Source: UBA6055 sp965214085 (GTDB taxonomy: Bacteria; Chloroflexota; Anaerolineae; Aggregatilineales; Phototrophicaceae). From it: 64,000 nucleotides of DNA. The stretch covers positions 1,550,001-1,614,000 of the forward strand of contig OZ243937.1 of the NCBI GenBank assembly GCA_965214085.1. The letters run 5' to 3'. Shown here piece after piece: positions 43,991 through 53,040 of this stretch (position 1 is the first letter of the stretch; every line of letters starts with the position of its first letter). The notes under the pieces were generated by a model that saw only the letters and a list, made by a program, of their open reading frames with translations, did not search any database and was not told where the DNA came from. The position numbers and the translations under genes were made by a program.

Positions 43991-44213
43991 AGTTCAAATA
44001 GATTGGCATCGGCATTTTGTGTGAGCCAAATCGTGACTTGCGAGCGGCTGTGGATATTTGATCTGTGCCGAGTTCGCTTAGCGTATTATGTCCACAAAAG
44101 TCACCAATCCTGGTCTTGGATATTCCAAGCGTAGACTGCCGCATTCATGTTATGATTGGGGCATTGGTTCCTGGTCGCGGCGCAACGGCGAACTCGCGGC
44201 GCATGGAGACAGA

Positions 44214-45575
44214 ATGAAACTCAAGAGCGCATTTGACCTGAATCGCGGCGAAGTCGTGTCAATCATCGGCGCCGGCGGCAAGACCTCGTTGCTGGTCAGC
44301 ATGGGTTACGAATTGGCGGAAGACGGCTGGCGCGTACTCGCTACGACCACGACCAACTTAAGGGTAGAGCAGTTGGGATTTTTCCCCTGCGCGCTGAAAG
44401 CCGACGTGGATGCGGCCGCCATATCGGAAGCCCTAAACGAAAATCAATTTGTTCTCCTCTACGATGAAGTCCGCGCTGGCCGCGTATACGGACCGCCGCT
44501 TGAGTGGACGAAACAGTTGCTCGACCGCGTTGACTCGGACATCTTGCTGGTTGAAGCCGACGACGCCTGCGGATTGCCCTTCAAAGCGCCGCTCGCCGGC
44601 GAACCGCGCATCCCCGATGAGACGTCCTTGGTCGTTTCTGTGGCTTCGCTGAGCGCGCTTGGCGCCCCACTGGATGCCGATCACATCTACAATCCGCGGG
44701 CCATGATCGAGAAATACGGTTTCGTCGAGAATAGCCCGGTGAAGTCGCCCTGGCTGGCGCAGGTGCTTCGTGACGAAGACTTGGGCTTGAGCGGCGTCCC
44801 CGACGATGCCCGCGTGCTGATCTATCTGAACCAGACGCCGGAGCGCGGCTACGTACGCGGACGGGCGCGATTGATCGCGCGCTTGAGCCTCCAGAGCAAG
44901 CGGATTAGCGCAGTCGCCTTGGGCTCGGCCCGCGGCGCTGAACCCGTGCATGAAGTGCAGCGTCCAATTGGCGCTTTGGTGCTGGCGGCCTCGGATGCGC
45001 AGAGCGCCAGCTTGTCAGCCATCTTGCAGCCAGCCGAGCGGGGCCGCGCTGCCGTAGCGCATGTCACGGAGAAAGTCTTTCGCTCCCGCATTGATCATGT
45101 GCGTGTGATTACAGGACAGCAGGCTAGCGCCGCTCGCCAAGCCATCCATCATCTGGGCGTCAAAATCGCGCACAATCGCGCCTGGAAGACCGGCGGCTTC
45201 GTTTCTTCTTTGAGGACCGGGCTGCTGTCATTGCCGGAACATGTCGCAGCGGTCATCGTATTGCCCGGCGATCACGTCCAGCTTCAGCCTAAGACGATTT
45301 ATCAGCTCTTGACGCTGTACGCTCGTGGCGAAGGCGAGTTCCTCATTCCACGCTTTCAAGGCTGGTCGGGCTATCCGGTCTTAATTGGCAAGCGCTATTG
45401 GGCGGATATTTTGAAGCTGCCCAGCCAACTAGGCTTTTCAGCCGTTGCGGAGCAATTCTCAGACTTCATTACCTACTTGGATGTGGACTCCGATTATGTC
45501 TTGCGCCGCGCTGATCTGGGGGGCGCGGGCCGGCTGCTGAGCCTGACAAACAGCATACGAGACCGCGGCCGCTAG
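44214..45575 (+). CDS. YqeC-like / MocA-like fusion, molybdenum hydroxylase accessory protein
   Basis: From the ATG at 44214 the protein has 453 residues. The N-terminal half matches YqeC, the putative selenium-dependent hydroxylase accessory protein (SIIGAGGKTSLLVSMG P-loop; ATTTTNL; LVEADDACGLPFKAP). The C-terminal half matches the MocA/MobA-like nucleotidyltransferase fold (NRAWKTGGFVSSLRTGL, VLPGDHVQL, GWSGYPVLIGKRYW), but the usual Gly-rich L-A-A-G-x-S-x-R-M-G loop is lost (LVLAASDAQSASLSAI). It probably matures the cofactor of the adjacent hydroxylase. A longer frame to 44088 runs into the repeat spacer. The stop overlaps the convergent TrkA-type gene by 4 bases. Confidence 0.85.
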   Translation: MKLKSAFDLNRGEVVSIIGAGGKTSLLVSMGYELAEDGWRVLATTTTNLRVEQLGFFPCALKADVDAAAISEALNENQFVLLYDEVRAGRVYGPPLEWTKQLLDRVDSDILLVEADDACGLPFKAPLAGEPRIPDETSLVVSVASLSALGAPLDADHIYNPRAMIEKYGFVENSPVKSPWLAQVLRDEDLGLSGVPDDARVLIYLNQTPERGYVRGRARLIARLSLQSKRISAVALGSARGAEPVHEVQRPIGALVLAASDAQSASLSAILQPAERGRAAVAHVTEKVFRSRIDHVRVITGQQASAARQAIHHLGVKIAHNRAWKTGGFVSSLRTGLLSLPEHVAAVIVLPGDHVQLQPKTIYQLLTLYARGEGEFLIPRFQGWSGYPVLIGKRYWADILKLPSQLGFSAVAEQFSDFITYLDVDSDYVLRRADLGGAGRLLSLTNSIRDRGR

Positions 45576-47644
45576 CCGCCCTCATGCTGGTTGATCAATT
45601 CACGGATCATATCGCGCGACCAAACGCCGGTAGCCGACGTGTCAATTTCGAGACGCAGCGTTGCCGGGCGTTTGTCCTTGTCTCCCGTAGCGTTTGACCG
45701 CATTTCGTCGAAGTAGCGCATCGGCGTAATGACGATCAATACCTCGTAAGGCTGAATGACGTAATCCAATGGCGGCGCATATTCAAATCGGGCGCTTTTC
45801 GAACGCCGGATGCCAACCACCCCGGCACGGTAGCGCATCGAAAGCGCCAGGTCCTTGATGGTACTGCCGATCCAGGGCGAGTCATCTTCCATATACAACT
45901 CAGCCGTTTCCAAGCCGGTGATCTCGTTGTATAGAACGTGCTGCAAGAAGTTGGCAATCTCGGGGCGTGTTGTCGAAAGCAGCACAAACTGCGCCGCGAC
46001 ATGAAATGGGCTGACGACGCGGTCAGCGCCTGATCGCTTCAGTTTGTCGATCATATCGTCGGTGGTGGCAGTAACCGCGACCAAGAGCGACTTGCTGATG
46101 CTGCGCGCTGAAAGCACGGTTAATACCGCGGCGGCTTTATCCTGCATCGAGATCATGATGGCTTGCGCCCGGTCGGCGCCCGCTAGCTTCAAGACATTTT
46201 CACTGCTGGGATTGCCATGGATGACGCAGAAGCCGCGCCGCAGCCATTTCCGCGCCAGGTCCTCATCGCTGGTAAGCAGGACAAACGGACGCGAAGGATC
46301 CAGAAAGCGGACCGCGCTTTGGATAATGTGGTCGCTGCCGCAAATTACGAAATGTTTAGACATGCCTGCAATCGCGGTAATGCACTCCGGCAATTTCATC
46401 GTCCGTTCCAGGCTCTTGCTTTCGCGAGGATGCACCAGCCTTTGGAATGTCGCGATGCGCGGTTCATTGCGCTGGTTTGGGCGGCACAGGATTTGTAATA
46501 CAGGGATCATCGGCCCGGGCGCTACGCCTAGCAGAATCTCATACTCGCGCAGCACGCGTCCGTCGCTGGGGGCATGCGCATAGTCGCCATCTTCCAGCCG
46601 GATGCCAATGACGCCGGCGTCATATTTCTCTCGCAGCCCTAATTCGTTGATGCGCTTGCCAATCCAGGGCGAATCGTCTTCCAATTCCAACTGCGTGATC
46701 TGATGATTCGTCTCTTGATCGAACAAAATGCTATTGAAGAAGTCGTTTACCGCTGGGCGCAGGGTCGCGCTGTTGAGGAACTGCGAGGCTACTTCGTAAG
46801 GCGCGAGCACGACATTGGCGCCGGCTTTGATCATCTTCTGCTTCAGCTCTTCTTCAACGGCGGTCGCCGTGATATAGAGACGCGGGTCCAAGTTTCGCGC
46901 TGTCAAGACCGTCAGCAAACTTTCGGTGTCTTGATGCTGCATGACCATAATCGCCCGGGCGCGGGTGACACCGGCCGCCCGCAGCGAATCGTCATCGGTC
47001 GGGTCGCCATCGATCACCAGAATGCCGGCGCTGCGCAAGCGCTCCGCGTATTCTTCGTCTTCGGTAATCACCACAATCAGGTCCAACAGGGTCGTATGCT
47101 CGGCGAAAGCATTGTGAAAAATATGGTACAGTCTACGGACAAATCGGTGCAGAGCCGCCAGGCGCCCGGATTGGGGGTGCCCCAGAATCCGCCGCAGCAG
47201 CGACTCGATTGGCTGATAGGCTGCGTCCTGGAGCTGCGCCCGGCGGATTTCCACGCCATGCAGCACGTAGCCGATGGTCTTGTCGACCAACTCGCCAGTA
47301 CCGCAGAGGATGTAATGACTTGCGAGCTTGTCGATTTTTTGCCGCAAACGGAAGTTGCGCCGCCGCGTCATCGCTTCCGGGCTGAAGAGCAGAGCAAAGG
47401 AAGACGACAGAAAGAAGGCCAGCGCGCCCAAACCGGCAAAGACCAAGCCCAAGGTAAACACTCTTCCGATTTCCGTCTTGGGCACGACATCGCCGTAGCC
47501 AATTGTTGTCAAAGTGATGATGGTCAAATAGATGGCTTCGAACAAGGTTTTGCCTTCGAAAGTCATGTAACCGGCGATGCCAATGGGTACGATGATCAAG
47601 ATTAGAATCGCCGCCGCGCGGAATTGCCTTCGAAAGTCGTTCAA
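45572..47644 (-). CDS. Potassium channel with two RCK (TrkA) regulatory modules
   Basis: A 690-residue membrane protein. Residues 12-85 hold two transmembrane helices and a pore loop with selectivity filter TIGYGD (47-52). Two TrkA-N/TrkA-C pairs follow. The first (about 108-400) starts HYILCGTGELVDKT, has lost the classic GxGxxG, and carries an insert of some 60 residues. The second (about 430-690) starts HFVICGSDHIIQS. Both TrkA-C parts read EDDSPWIG. It should form a gated K+ channel; NAD or nucleotide sensing by the altered first module is uncertain. The start is TTG at 47644. Confidence 0.85.
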   Translation of the reverse strand: MNDFRRQFRAAAILILIIVPIGIAGYMTFEGKTLFEAIYLTIITLTTIGYGDVVPKTEIGRVFTLGLVFAGLGALAFFLSSSFALLFSPEAMTRRRNFRLRQKIDKLASHYILCGTGELVDKTIGYVLHGVEIRRAQLQDAAYQPIESLLRRILGHPQSGRLAALHRFVRRLYHIFHNAFAEHTTLLDLIVVITEDEEYAERLRSAGILVIDGDPTDDDSLRAAGVTRARAIMVMQHQDTESLLTVLTARNLDPRLYITATAVEEELKQKMIKAGANVVLAPYEVASQFLNSATLRPAVNDFFNSILFDQETNHQITQLELEDDSPWIGKRINELGLREKYDAGVIGIRLEDGDYAHAPSDGRVLREYEILLGVAPGPMIPVLQILCRPNQRNEPRIATFQRLVHPRESKSLERTMKLPECITAIAGMSKHFVICGSDHIIQSAVRFLDPSRPFVLLTSDEDLARKWLRRGFCVIHGNPSSENVLKLAGADRAQAIMISMQDKAAAVLTVLSARSISKSLLVAVTATTDDMIDKLKRSGADRVVSPFHVAAQFVLLSTTRPEIANFLQHVLYNEITGLETAELYMEDDSPWIGSTIKDLALSMRYRAGVVGIRRSKSARFEYAPPLDYVIQPYEVLIVITPMRYFDEMRSNATGDKDKRPATLRLEIDTSATGVWSRDMIRELINQHEGG

Positions 47645-47684
47645 ACCTGTAACCCCTTACAGATCGCGTCTCTGCAACGCCCTA

Positions 47685-47714
47685 ATTATATCGGAGAAAG
47701 CCTAGTTGTGATAA
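47685..47714 (-). promoter_or_regulatory. Promoter of the potassium channel gene
   Basis: On the minus strand TTATCA (47709-47714), an 18-base spacer and a perfect TATAAT (47685-47690) lie about 40 bases before the TTG start. Confidence 0.55.
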
Positions 47715-47799
47715 CATGGCCTAGGCGCGACGTCCGCGCTGGGCTGATGTTCAGCGCAGGCAATCGGGCATGGGACAGGCGTACAGAAGGAGGCCGCTT

Positions 47800-48639
47800 A
47801 TGAATCAGCGTGAGGCATTTCGGCGGGCGGCGGAAACGATTCGCGCTCGCACAACACTGCAACCCGCCATCGGTCTGGTCCTGGGTTCGGGTTTGGGCGG
47901 CTTGGCTGACGAGTTAAAGGACAGGGTTGACGTCCCCTATGCGGATATCCCGGGCTGGCCACAATCTACCGTGCACGGCCATCAGGGCAATCTGGTCATC
48001 GGCGAGCTGGAAGGGCAGGTGGTGGCGGCGCAGCAAGGCCGCGCTCATTTCTACGAGGGCTACAGCCTGGCGCAAGTGACGTTCCCGATTCGCGTGATGA
48101 AAGAACTCGGCATCGGCACTGTGATTCTCACGAATGCCGCTGGTGGCGTCAACCCGACTTATGCGGTCGGCGATCTGATGCTGCTGGAAGACCACATCAG
48201 CTTGCCGGGCATGGTGGGCGCCAATCCGCTAATGGGACCCAACGATGACGAACTGGGCGAGCGCTTTGTCGGCGTGGCGCAGGCTTACGATCGCAAGCTG
48301 CGCCGCCGCGCCCTTGAAGTTGCGCGCCAACACCAGATTCCCTTGCACAGCGGCGTCTATTTCGGTTTGTCCGGTCCTACGTTCGAAACGCCGGCGGAGA
48401 TCCGTATGATCCGTACGCTGGGCGGCGATACAGTCGGCATGTCAACCGTGCACGAGGTGCTGGTGGCGCGCCACGGCGGCATGCGGGTCATGGCCTGCTC
48501 GGGCGTGACCAACGTCGCCATAGACGCCGTCGATACCGACTTGGAAACCAATCACTTGGAGGTGCTGGAGGCGGCTGCAATAATCGTTCCGCGCCTTACA
48601 ACCATCCTGAAAGGTGTGCTGCGTAACTTTCCGACATGA
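47800..48639 (+). CDS. punA: Purine nucleoside phosphorylase
   Basis: It phosphorolyses inosine and guanosine to the free base and ribose-1-phosphate. The 279-residue protein is of the trimeric type: LVLGSGLGGLA phosphate loop, HGHQGNLVIG, RAHFYEGYSLAQVTFP, TNAAGGVNP, FGLSGPTFETPAEIRM with Glu and VGMSTVHEVLVARH. I start at the ATG at 47800, preceded by AGAAGGAGG; an in-frame ATG at 47770 has no such site. It feeds bases to the deaminases and hydroxylase upstream, though it is separated from them by the K+ channel gene. Confidence 0.93.
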   Translation: MNQREAFRRAAETIRARTTLQPAIGLVLGSGLGGLADELKDRVDVPYADIPGWPQSTVHGHQGNLVIGELEGQVVAAQQGRAHFYEGYSLAQVTFPIRVMKELGIGTVILTNAAGGVNPTYAVGDLMLLEDHISLPGMVGANPLMGPNDDELGERFVGVAQAYDRKLRRRALEVARQHQIPLHSGVYFGLSGPTFETPAEIRMIRTLGGDTVGMSTVHEVLVARHGGMRVMACSGVTNVAIDAVDTDLETNHLEVLEAAAIIVPRLTTILKGVLRNFPT

Positions 48640-49427
48640 CCGCTGTAATCGCTCTCATTGATCAGATCGCCATCGGCATATATTTTCTGATTGGCGCCGG
48701 CATCCTTTTTGCGCTGCGGCGCTTCCTGATTCAAGGCAATGAATACCGCTCCTCATATTTTGAACTTGAGCGTGACCTGGCGCGCTTTCGGCGTCTGAAT
48801 GCCGTCACCCTGATCATCCTGCTCATAGAATTGGCAGTGATAATCGTTGGCATCCAACTGGTTATTGTGCCAGAGCTGCTTGATGACCGCAGGATCGAAG
48901 CGCTGCTGAACGAAGCCCAGTCCGAAGATGGCGTCTTCGAAACGCCCGTGCCGGCGCAGCCCGCCGCCAGCCTCGGCATTGATCCAGTCGCACTGCCCCG
49001 ATCCGTCGATACCAGCAACCAACTTCGCGCCACGCCCTTGCCCACGCCCACGCCGGTTGGCACAATCATTCCGGCTGATCCGCCGGTTGGCTGTGAATCG
49101 CCGGAAGCGCAACTGCAAATCCCCGGCAATGGCATGCGTGTGTTCCAGCCGGTGCCGGTCGTCGGCACGGTTTACACCGACCAGTTTTCCTATGCGTCGA
49201 TCGAGATCAATGGACCCAGCACGCGCGGCAATTTTCAATTGATTGACGATCAGCCCTCAGAAGTCAGAGAGGCGGAAGAGTTTAGCCTGTTTGTGCCGGC
49301 GGGTTACGAATCCGGCGAATACCAATTTCGTCTGATGGTGTACGACATTACCAACACGCTAAAAGCGTCCTGCCAGGTCCACATCTATATCTCCGAGCCC
49401 CTGCCCACCTTGACGCCGAGCCGGTAA
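48636..49427 (+). CDS. Membrane protein with extracytoplasmic domain, unknown function
   Basis: 263 residues, two hydrophobic segments (about 5-25 and 55-83) and a long extracytoplasmic part with a Pro-Thr linker (LPTPTPVGTIIP). The C-terminal domain (about 150-263) looks like an immunoglobulin-type beta-sandwich with two Cys and YESGEYQFRLMVYD. The ATG overlaps the PNP stop by 4 bases as ATGA. Function is not recognised; the Thr-Pro linker is like that of the lipoprotein at 12180. Confidence 0.7.
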   Translation: MTAVIALIDQIAIGIYFLIGAGILFALRRFLIQGNEYRSSYFELERDLARFRRLNAVTLIILLIELAVIIVGIQLVIVPELLDDRRIEALLNEAQSEDGVFETPVPAQPAASLGIDPVALPRSVDTSNQLRATPLPTPTPVGTIIPADPPVGCESPEAQLQIPGNGMRVFQPVPVVGTVYTDQFSYASIEINGPSTRGNFQLIDDQPSEVREAEEFSLFVPAGYESGEYQFRLMVYDITNTLKASCQVHIYISEPLPTLTPSR

Positions 49428-49502
49428 GCCAGCCCCGGACAAATCGGCGCTTGGCTGTCGCGCCTCATTGCCTTGCTTATTTCGTATTGAAGGGATTGAC
49501 AC

Positions 49503-50672
49503 TCAATCGCGGATTTCACGCACTTTGCGATTGACGCGCCGGCGCCAACGCCGCGAACGAGTCCGCCACTTGGCGATGCGGTATTGCACGTGACGCCGCT
49601 GACGATTGAAGATCGACCCCTGCTGCTCGCTCGGTTCGGGCACACCCCAGCGGATGAGCATGGCGGCCCAGGCTAAACCGCCGCCAAACCCCACCAGCGC
49701 AATATGATCTTTGTCTTGCACGCGTTTCTGCTCAATCGCCTCGCACAAGGCAATCGGTATGGACGCGGCGGAGGTATTGCCGTATTGCTCTACATTGCTC
49801 ATGAACTTGTCGGCATCAAGGCCCAGCTTGCGGGCGGCCGCCTGCAGGATGCGCAGATTGGCTTGATGAGGGATTACCAGATCAATGTCTGTCACCTGGA
49901 TGCCCGCTGCCGTACAGGTCTGTTCGATGCTCTCGCTGATGACGCGGGTGGCGAAGCGGAATACTTCGCTGCCGGCCATGTACATCTTGTAGAGTTTGGC
50001 GCCATTGGAGCTGGCGCGTGAATCATCGGCGTCTATGCTGCCGACGCTGGGAATGCCTAGCAAGTCGCTGCCGGCCCCGTCCGATCGCAACACGCTGGAT
50101 AGCACGCCGCCCGGCGCCTCGCTCGCCTGCAATACGACTGCCCCGGCGCCATCGCCGAACAAAATGCAAGTGCTGCGATCCTGCCAATCCAGAATGCGGC
50201 TCATGGTCTCCGCGCCAATTACCAGCGCCGACTGTATGGACCCGGCGCGTATCGAATCGGCCGCCATATTCAGCGCGTAAACAAAGCCAGAGCAGGCCGC
50301 GCTGAGGTCAAAGGCGCCGGCGTCATGCGCGTTCAACCAGTCTTGCACGAGGCTGGCGGTGCTGGGGAAGATATTTTCCGGTGTCGATGTGGCGACCACA
50401 ATCAGGTCAAGATCCGTGGGCAAGATGTCCGCGACTTCCAGGGCTTGCTGCGCCGCCTTATAAGCCAGGGTCGCGGTCGATTCGCCTTCGTCGGCGATGT
50501 AGCGCTGACGAATGCCGGTGCGGGCGAATATCCACTCGTCGCTGGTTTCTACAAAGGTAGACAGCTCTTCATTGGTCAAGGCCGCTTCCGGCAGCGCCAT
50601 ACCCCAGCCAACAACGTGGGCGTGGCGCGCTGTCGCCTCATTTTTGTCGACGCCGCTATTTGATGTCGCCAT
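49503..50672 (-). CDS. fabH: 3-oxoacyl-ACP synthase III, with basic C-terminal tail
   Basis: It starts fatty-acid chains by condensing acyl-CoA with malonyl-ACP. From the ATG at 50672 it has 389 residues with the triad Cys127 (DLSAACSGF), His in VIPHQANLR and Asn in YGNTSAASIP. The family normally ends near GFGGGLAWAAMLIRWG; here about 46 residues follow, the last ~35 containing 14 Arg and 2 Lys. The tail may bind ACP, nucleic acid or the membrane. An ATG at 50690 would add six residues. It overlaps fabF by 17 bases. Confidence 0.9.
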   Translation of the reverse strand: MATSNSGVDKNEATARHAHVVGWGMALPEAALTNEELSTFVETSDEWIFARTGIRQRYIADEGESTATLAYKAAQQALEVADILPTDLDLIVVATSTPENIFPSTASLVQDWLNAHDAGAFDLSAACSGFVYALNMAADSIRAGSIQSALVIGAETMSRILDWQDRSTCILFGDGAGAVVLQASEAPGGVLSSVLRSDGAGSDLLGIPSVGSIDADDSRASSNGAKLYKMYMAGSEVFRFATRVISESIEQTCTAAGIQVTDIDLVIPHQANLRILQAAARKLGLDADKFMSNVEQYGNTSAASIPIALCEAIEQKRVQDKDHIALVGFGGGLAWAAMLIRWGVPEPSEQQGSIFNRQRRHVQYRIAKWRTRSRRWRRRVNRKVREIRD

Positions 50673-51924
50673 TGTCTTGGTATTCGCCAAAGATTACGAC
50701 AGCGTTGTGCCCGCCAAAGCCAAAAGCGTTGGACATGACGTGGCGGACTTCGTGCTGGATACCGCAATTGGGTACATATCTCAAATCACAGCTTGGATCC
50801 GGCTCCTGCAAATGTATGGTCGGCGGGATGAAATTTTCGCGGATCGCCATAATGCTGAAGACGGCTTCGATAGCCGCGCCCCCGCCCAGCAGGTGCCCAG
50901 TCATCGACTTTGTCGAGCTCACCGGGATCTGGTAGGCGGCTTCGCCCAGCGCCCGCTTCAGCGCGTTGGTTTCGGCTCTGTCATTCAAAGGCGTACTGGT
51001 GCCATGGGCATTGATATAGTCGATATCTTCCGCTTCCAGGCCCGCATCCCGCAGTGCGAACTCGACGGCTTTAGCGGCGCCTTCCCCGCTCGCCATGGGC
51101 GCGGTGATGTGATGGGCATCGGAGGTATGTCCGTAACCCGTCAGCTCGGCGTAGACGCGCGCGCCGCGGGCCAGGGCATGATCCAGCTCCTCCAAGACCA
51201 GTATGCCAGCGCCCTCGCCCGGCACAAAACCATCTCGATTGAGATCGAAGGGGCGTGACGCGCTGCCTGGGTCGTCATTGCGGCTCAATGCGGTCATATT
51301 GTTGAATCCGGCCACGCATAGGGGAACGATCGCCGCTTCCGACGCGCCGGCCACCATCGCGACCGCGTCGCCGCGGCGGATGATGTGCATGGCTTCGCCA
51401 ATAGAATTGTTGCCCGAGGCGCAGGCGGTGACAATACAATGATTTGGTCCGCGCAGGTTGTAGACCATCGAGACGGTGCCCGAGCAAGAATCGCTTAGGA
51501 TCTTGGGGATGGCCAGGGGCTTGATGCCGCGATGCCCGCGCGCGTCTATGCCCTGTTGCGCTTCCACGAAGGAATTGATGCCGCCAACGCCCGAGCCAAT
51601 GACACAGCCGATTGCGTACCTATTGTCCGCGGTGATCTCTAAACCGCTGTCTTCAATCGCTTGTCGGCTGGCTTCCAGGGCAAACTGCGCCACGCGATCC
51701 ATGCGCCTGGCTTCTTTGCGGCCGAAGAGCTTGTCGGGATCAAAATCCTTGACCTCGCCCGCCAGTTGGTTCTGCGTCAGCGCACGGTTGTACCGCGATA
51801 TAAAGCCGATGCCATTGACGCCGGCGGCGGTGTTCGTCCAGGCCTCGGCGACATTGTTGCCCGTCGGGCAGACGATTCCCATCCCGGTGATGACGATTCT
51901 CTTTCTGTCCAAGCGCTCCTCCAC
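50656..51924 (-). CDS. fabF: 3-oxoacyl-ACP synthase II
   Basis: Chain-elongating condensing enzyme of type II fatty-acid synthesis. The 422-residue protein has nucleophile Cys168 in TACASGNN, the two His in NAHGTSTPLND and KSMTGHLLGG, and the C-terminal SNAFGFGGHNA. The start is GTG at 51924; a TTG five codons in, behind GGAGGAG, is a credible alternative. It is followed by fabH with a 17-base overlap. No fabD, fabG or acpP lies in the window. Confidence 0.93.
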   Translation of the reverse strand: MEERLDRKRIVITGMGIVCPTGNNVAEAWTNTAAGVNGIGFISRYNRALTQNQLAGEVKDFDPDKLFGRKEARRMDRVAQFALEASRQAIEDSGLEITADNRYAIGCVIGSGVGGINSFVEAQQGIDARGHRGIKPLAIPKILSDSCSGTVSMVYNLRGPNHCIVTACASGNNSIGEAMHIIRRGDAVAMVAGASEAAIVPLCVAGFNNMTALSRNDDPGSASRPFDLNRDGFVPGEGAGILVLEELDHALARGARVYAELTGYGHTSDAHHITAPMASGEGAAKAVEFALRDAGLEAEDIDYINAHGTSTPLNDRAETNALKRALGEAAYQIPVSSTKSMTGHLLGGGAAIEAVFSIMAIRENFIPPTIHLQEPDPSCDLRYVPNCGIQHEVRHVMSNAFGFGGHNAVVIFGEYQDNGDIK

Positions 51925-51988
51925 TGCGGCATCCGGCCTTCGCGCAAGCTACATACCCATTGTAACACTGTGTGGCTGCTACAGTTGC

Positions 51989-52017
51989 TTTACAGGCAGA
52001 ACAATGGCGCCTATAAT
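51989..52017 (+). promoter_or_regulatory. Promoter of the epimerase-GNAT-proC group
   Basis: TTTACA (51989-51994), a 17-base spacer and a perfect TATAAT (52012-52017) lie 60 bases before the epimerase ATG. Confidence 0.65.
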
Positions 52018-52078
52018 GTTTGCTTTAGCTTGTATGGTTGCGGATGCGCTTCGCTTCGCTCCAAGACAAGGGTAGGGC

Positions 52079-53038
52079 ATGATTCTAATCACTGGCGCGA
52101 CGGGGCTCGTCGGTCGAAATCTGGTGCAGCGTCTGATGGCGGAATCGTTACCGATGCGTTGCCTGTTGCCTGATTCTCGTACGCGGCGTTTGCCTTGGGA
52201 TGTTGGCGACCCTAACGCGCCCGAAATTATCTCCGGCAGCGTCACCGACGAAGAAGCGTTTTTCCGCGCGGTGACTGGCTGCCACACCGTCATTCATCTG
52301 GAGAACGCGCTCTGGTGGGGCAGGCGCAGAGACCTTGAAGATATTGAACTTGCCGGCGCCAGGGTGTTGACCGCAGTCGCGCGGGCAGCGCGGGTAGGGC
52401 GGATCATCACACTGAGCCAATTGGGCGCGGCCCCGTCCTCCGCCTATCCGCTGCATCGTATCAAAGGCGATGTCGAAGCTGTCATTCGCAATGGCGGCGT
52501 TGCCTTCACCGTGATTCGCAGCGGCATCGTCTATTCGCCCGAGGACGCCTTTATCAATCACATTGCCAGTATGTTGCGCGCTAACCCGCTTTTCTTTCTT
52601 ATGCCCGGCGGGGGCGAGGTAGTCCTGCATCCGATTTACATTGACGACTTGATTGAGGCGATCGTCCGCAGCTTGAATCTTCTGCGCCTAGTGGATGCCA
52701 CGGTTGATATCGGCGGCGCGGAATACGTCTCGCTGCGCGATATGATGCGCACCGTTATGCGCGTGACGGGCATGCGGCGGATTCTGGTTTCCATTCCGCC
52801 TTATTTCTTGCGTTGGCTGACCGAAATCTACACTCGGCTTTTGCCGCGCTCGCTGATGACCAGTCAGTGGTTGGATATTCTGGCGGCGAATCGTACAGCG
52901 CCCTTGGGCAACGCCTACGATTACTTCGGTTTCCAACCGCGCCGCTTTGAAGAGACGCTGCTAGAATACCTGCCGCAGCGCCGTCATTTTGTCGGCCTGT
53001 TGAGAGATACCCTGCGGCGTGGCCCGCGGCGAGCTTGA
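52079..53038 (+). CDS. NAD(P)-binding epimerase/NDUFA9-like protein
   Basis: A 319-residue short-chain-dehydrogenase-fold protein of the atypical/extended type. ILITGATGLVGRNLVQRL is the nucleotide loop, CHTVIHLEN, then SQLGAAPSSAYPLHRIKGDVEAVIR where a Tyr/Lys pair is only partly kept, and FTVIRSGIVYSPED. It is similar to the complex-I-associated NDUFA9 and NmrA-like proteins, which bind NADPH without clear catalysis. The next gene overlaps or abuts its TGA. Confidence 0.8.
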   Translation: MILITGATGLVGRNLVQRLMAESLPMRCLLPDSRTRRLPWDVGDPNAPEIISGSVTDEEAFFRAVTGCHTVIHLENALWWGRRRDLEDIELAGARVLTAVARAARVGRIITLSQLGAAPSSAYPLHRIKGDVEAVIRNGGVAFTVIRSGIVYSPEDAFINHIASMLRANPLFFLMPGGGEVVLHPIYIDDLIEAIVRSLNLLRLVDATVDIGGAEYVSLRDMMRTVMRVTGMRRILVSIPPYFLRWLTEIYTRLLPRSLMTSQWLDILAANRTAPLGNAYDYFGFQPRRFEETLLEYLPQRRHFVGLLRDTLRRGPRRA

Positions 53039-53040
53039 GG

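Noticed and set aside
44088..44213. 42-residue N-terminal extension of the YqeC-MocA fusion
   Set aside because: It runs through the low-information spacer, while the ATG at 44214 gives the usual start just before the P-loop.
43860..44213. Small RNA or riboswitch in the 354-base gap before yqeC
   Set aside because: Only the degraded TGTAGGGGCGA hairpin element is visible; no known riboswitch core was recognised.
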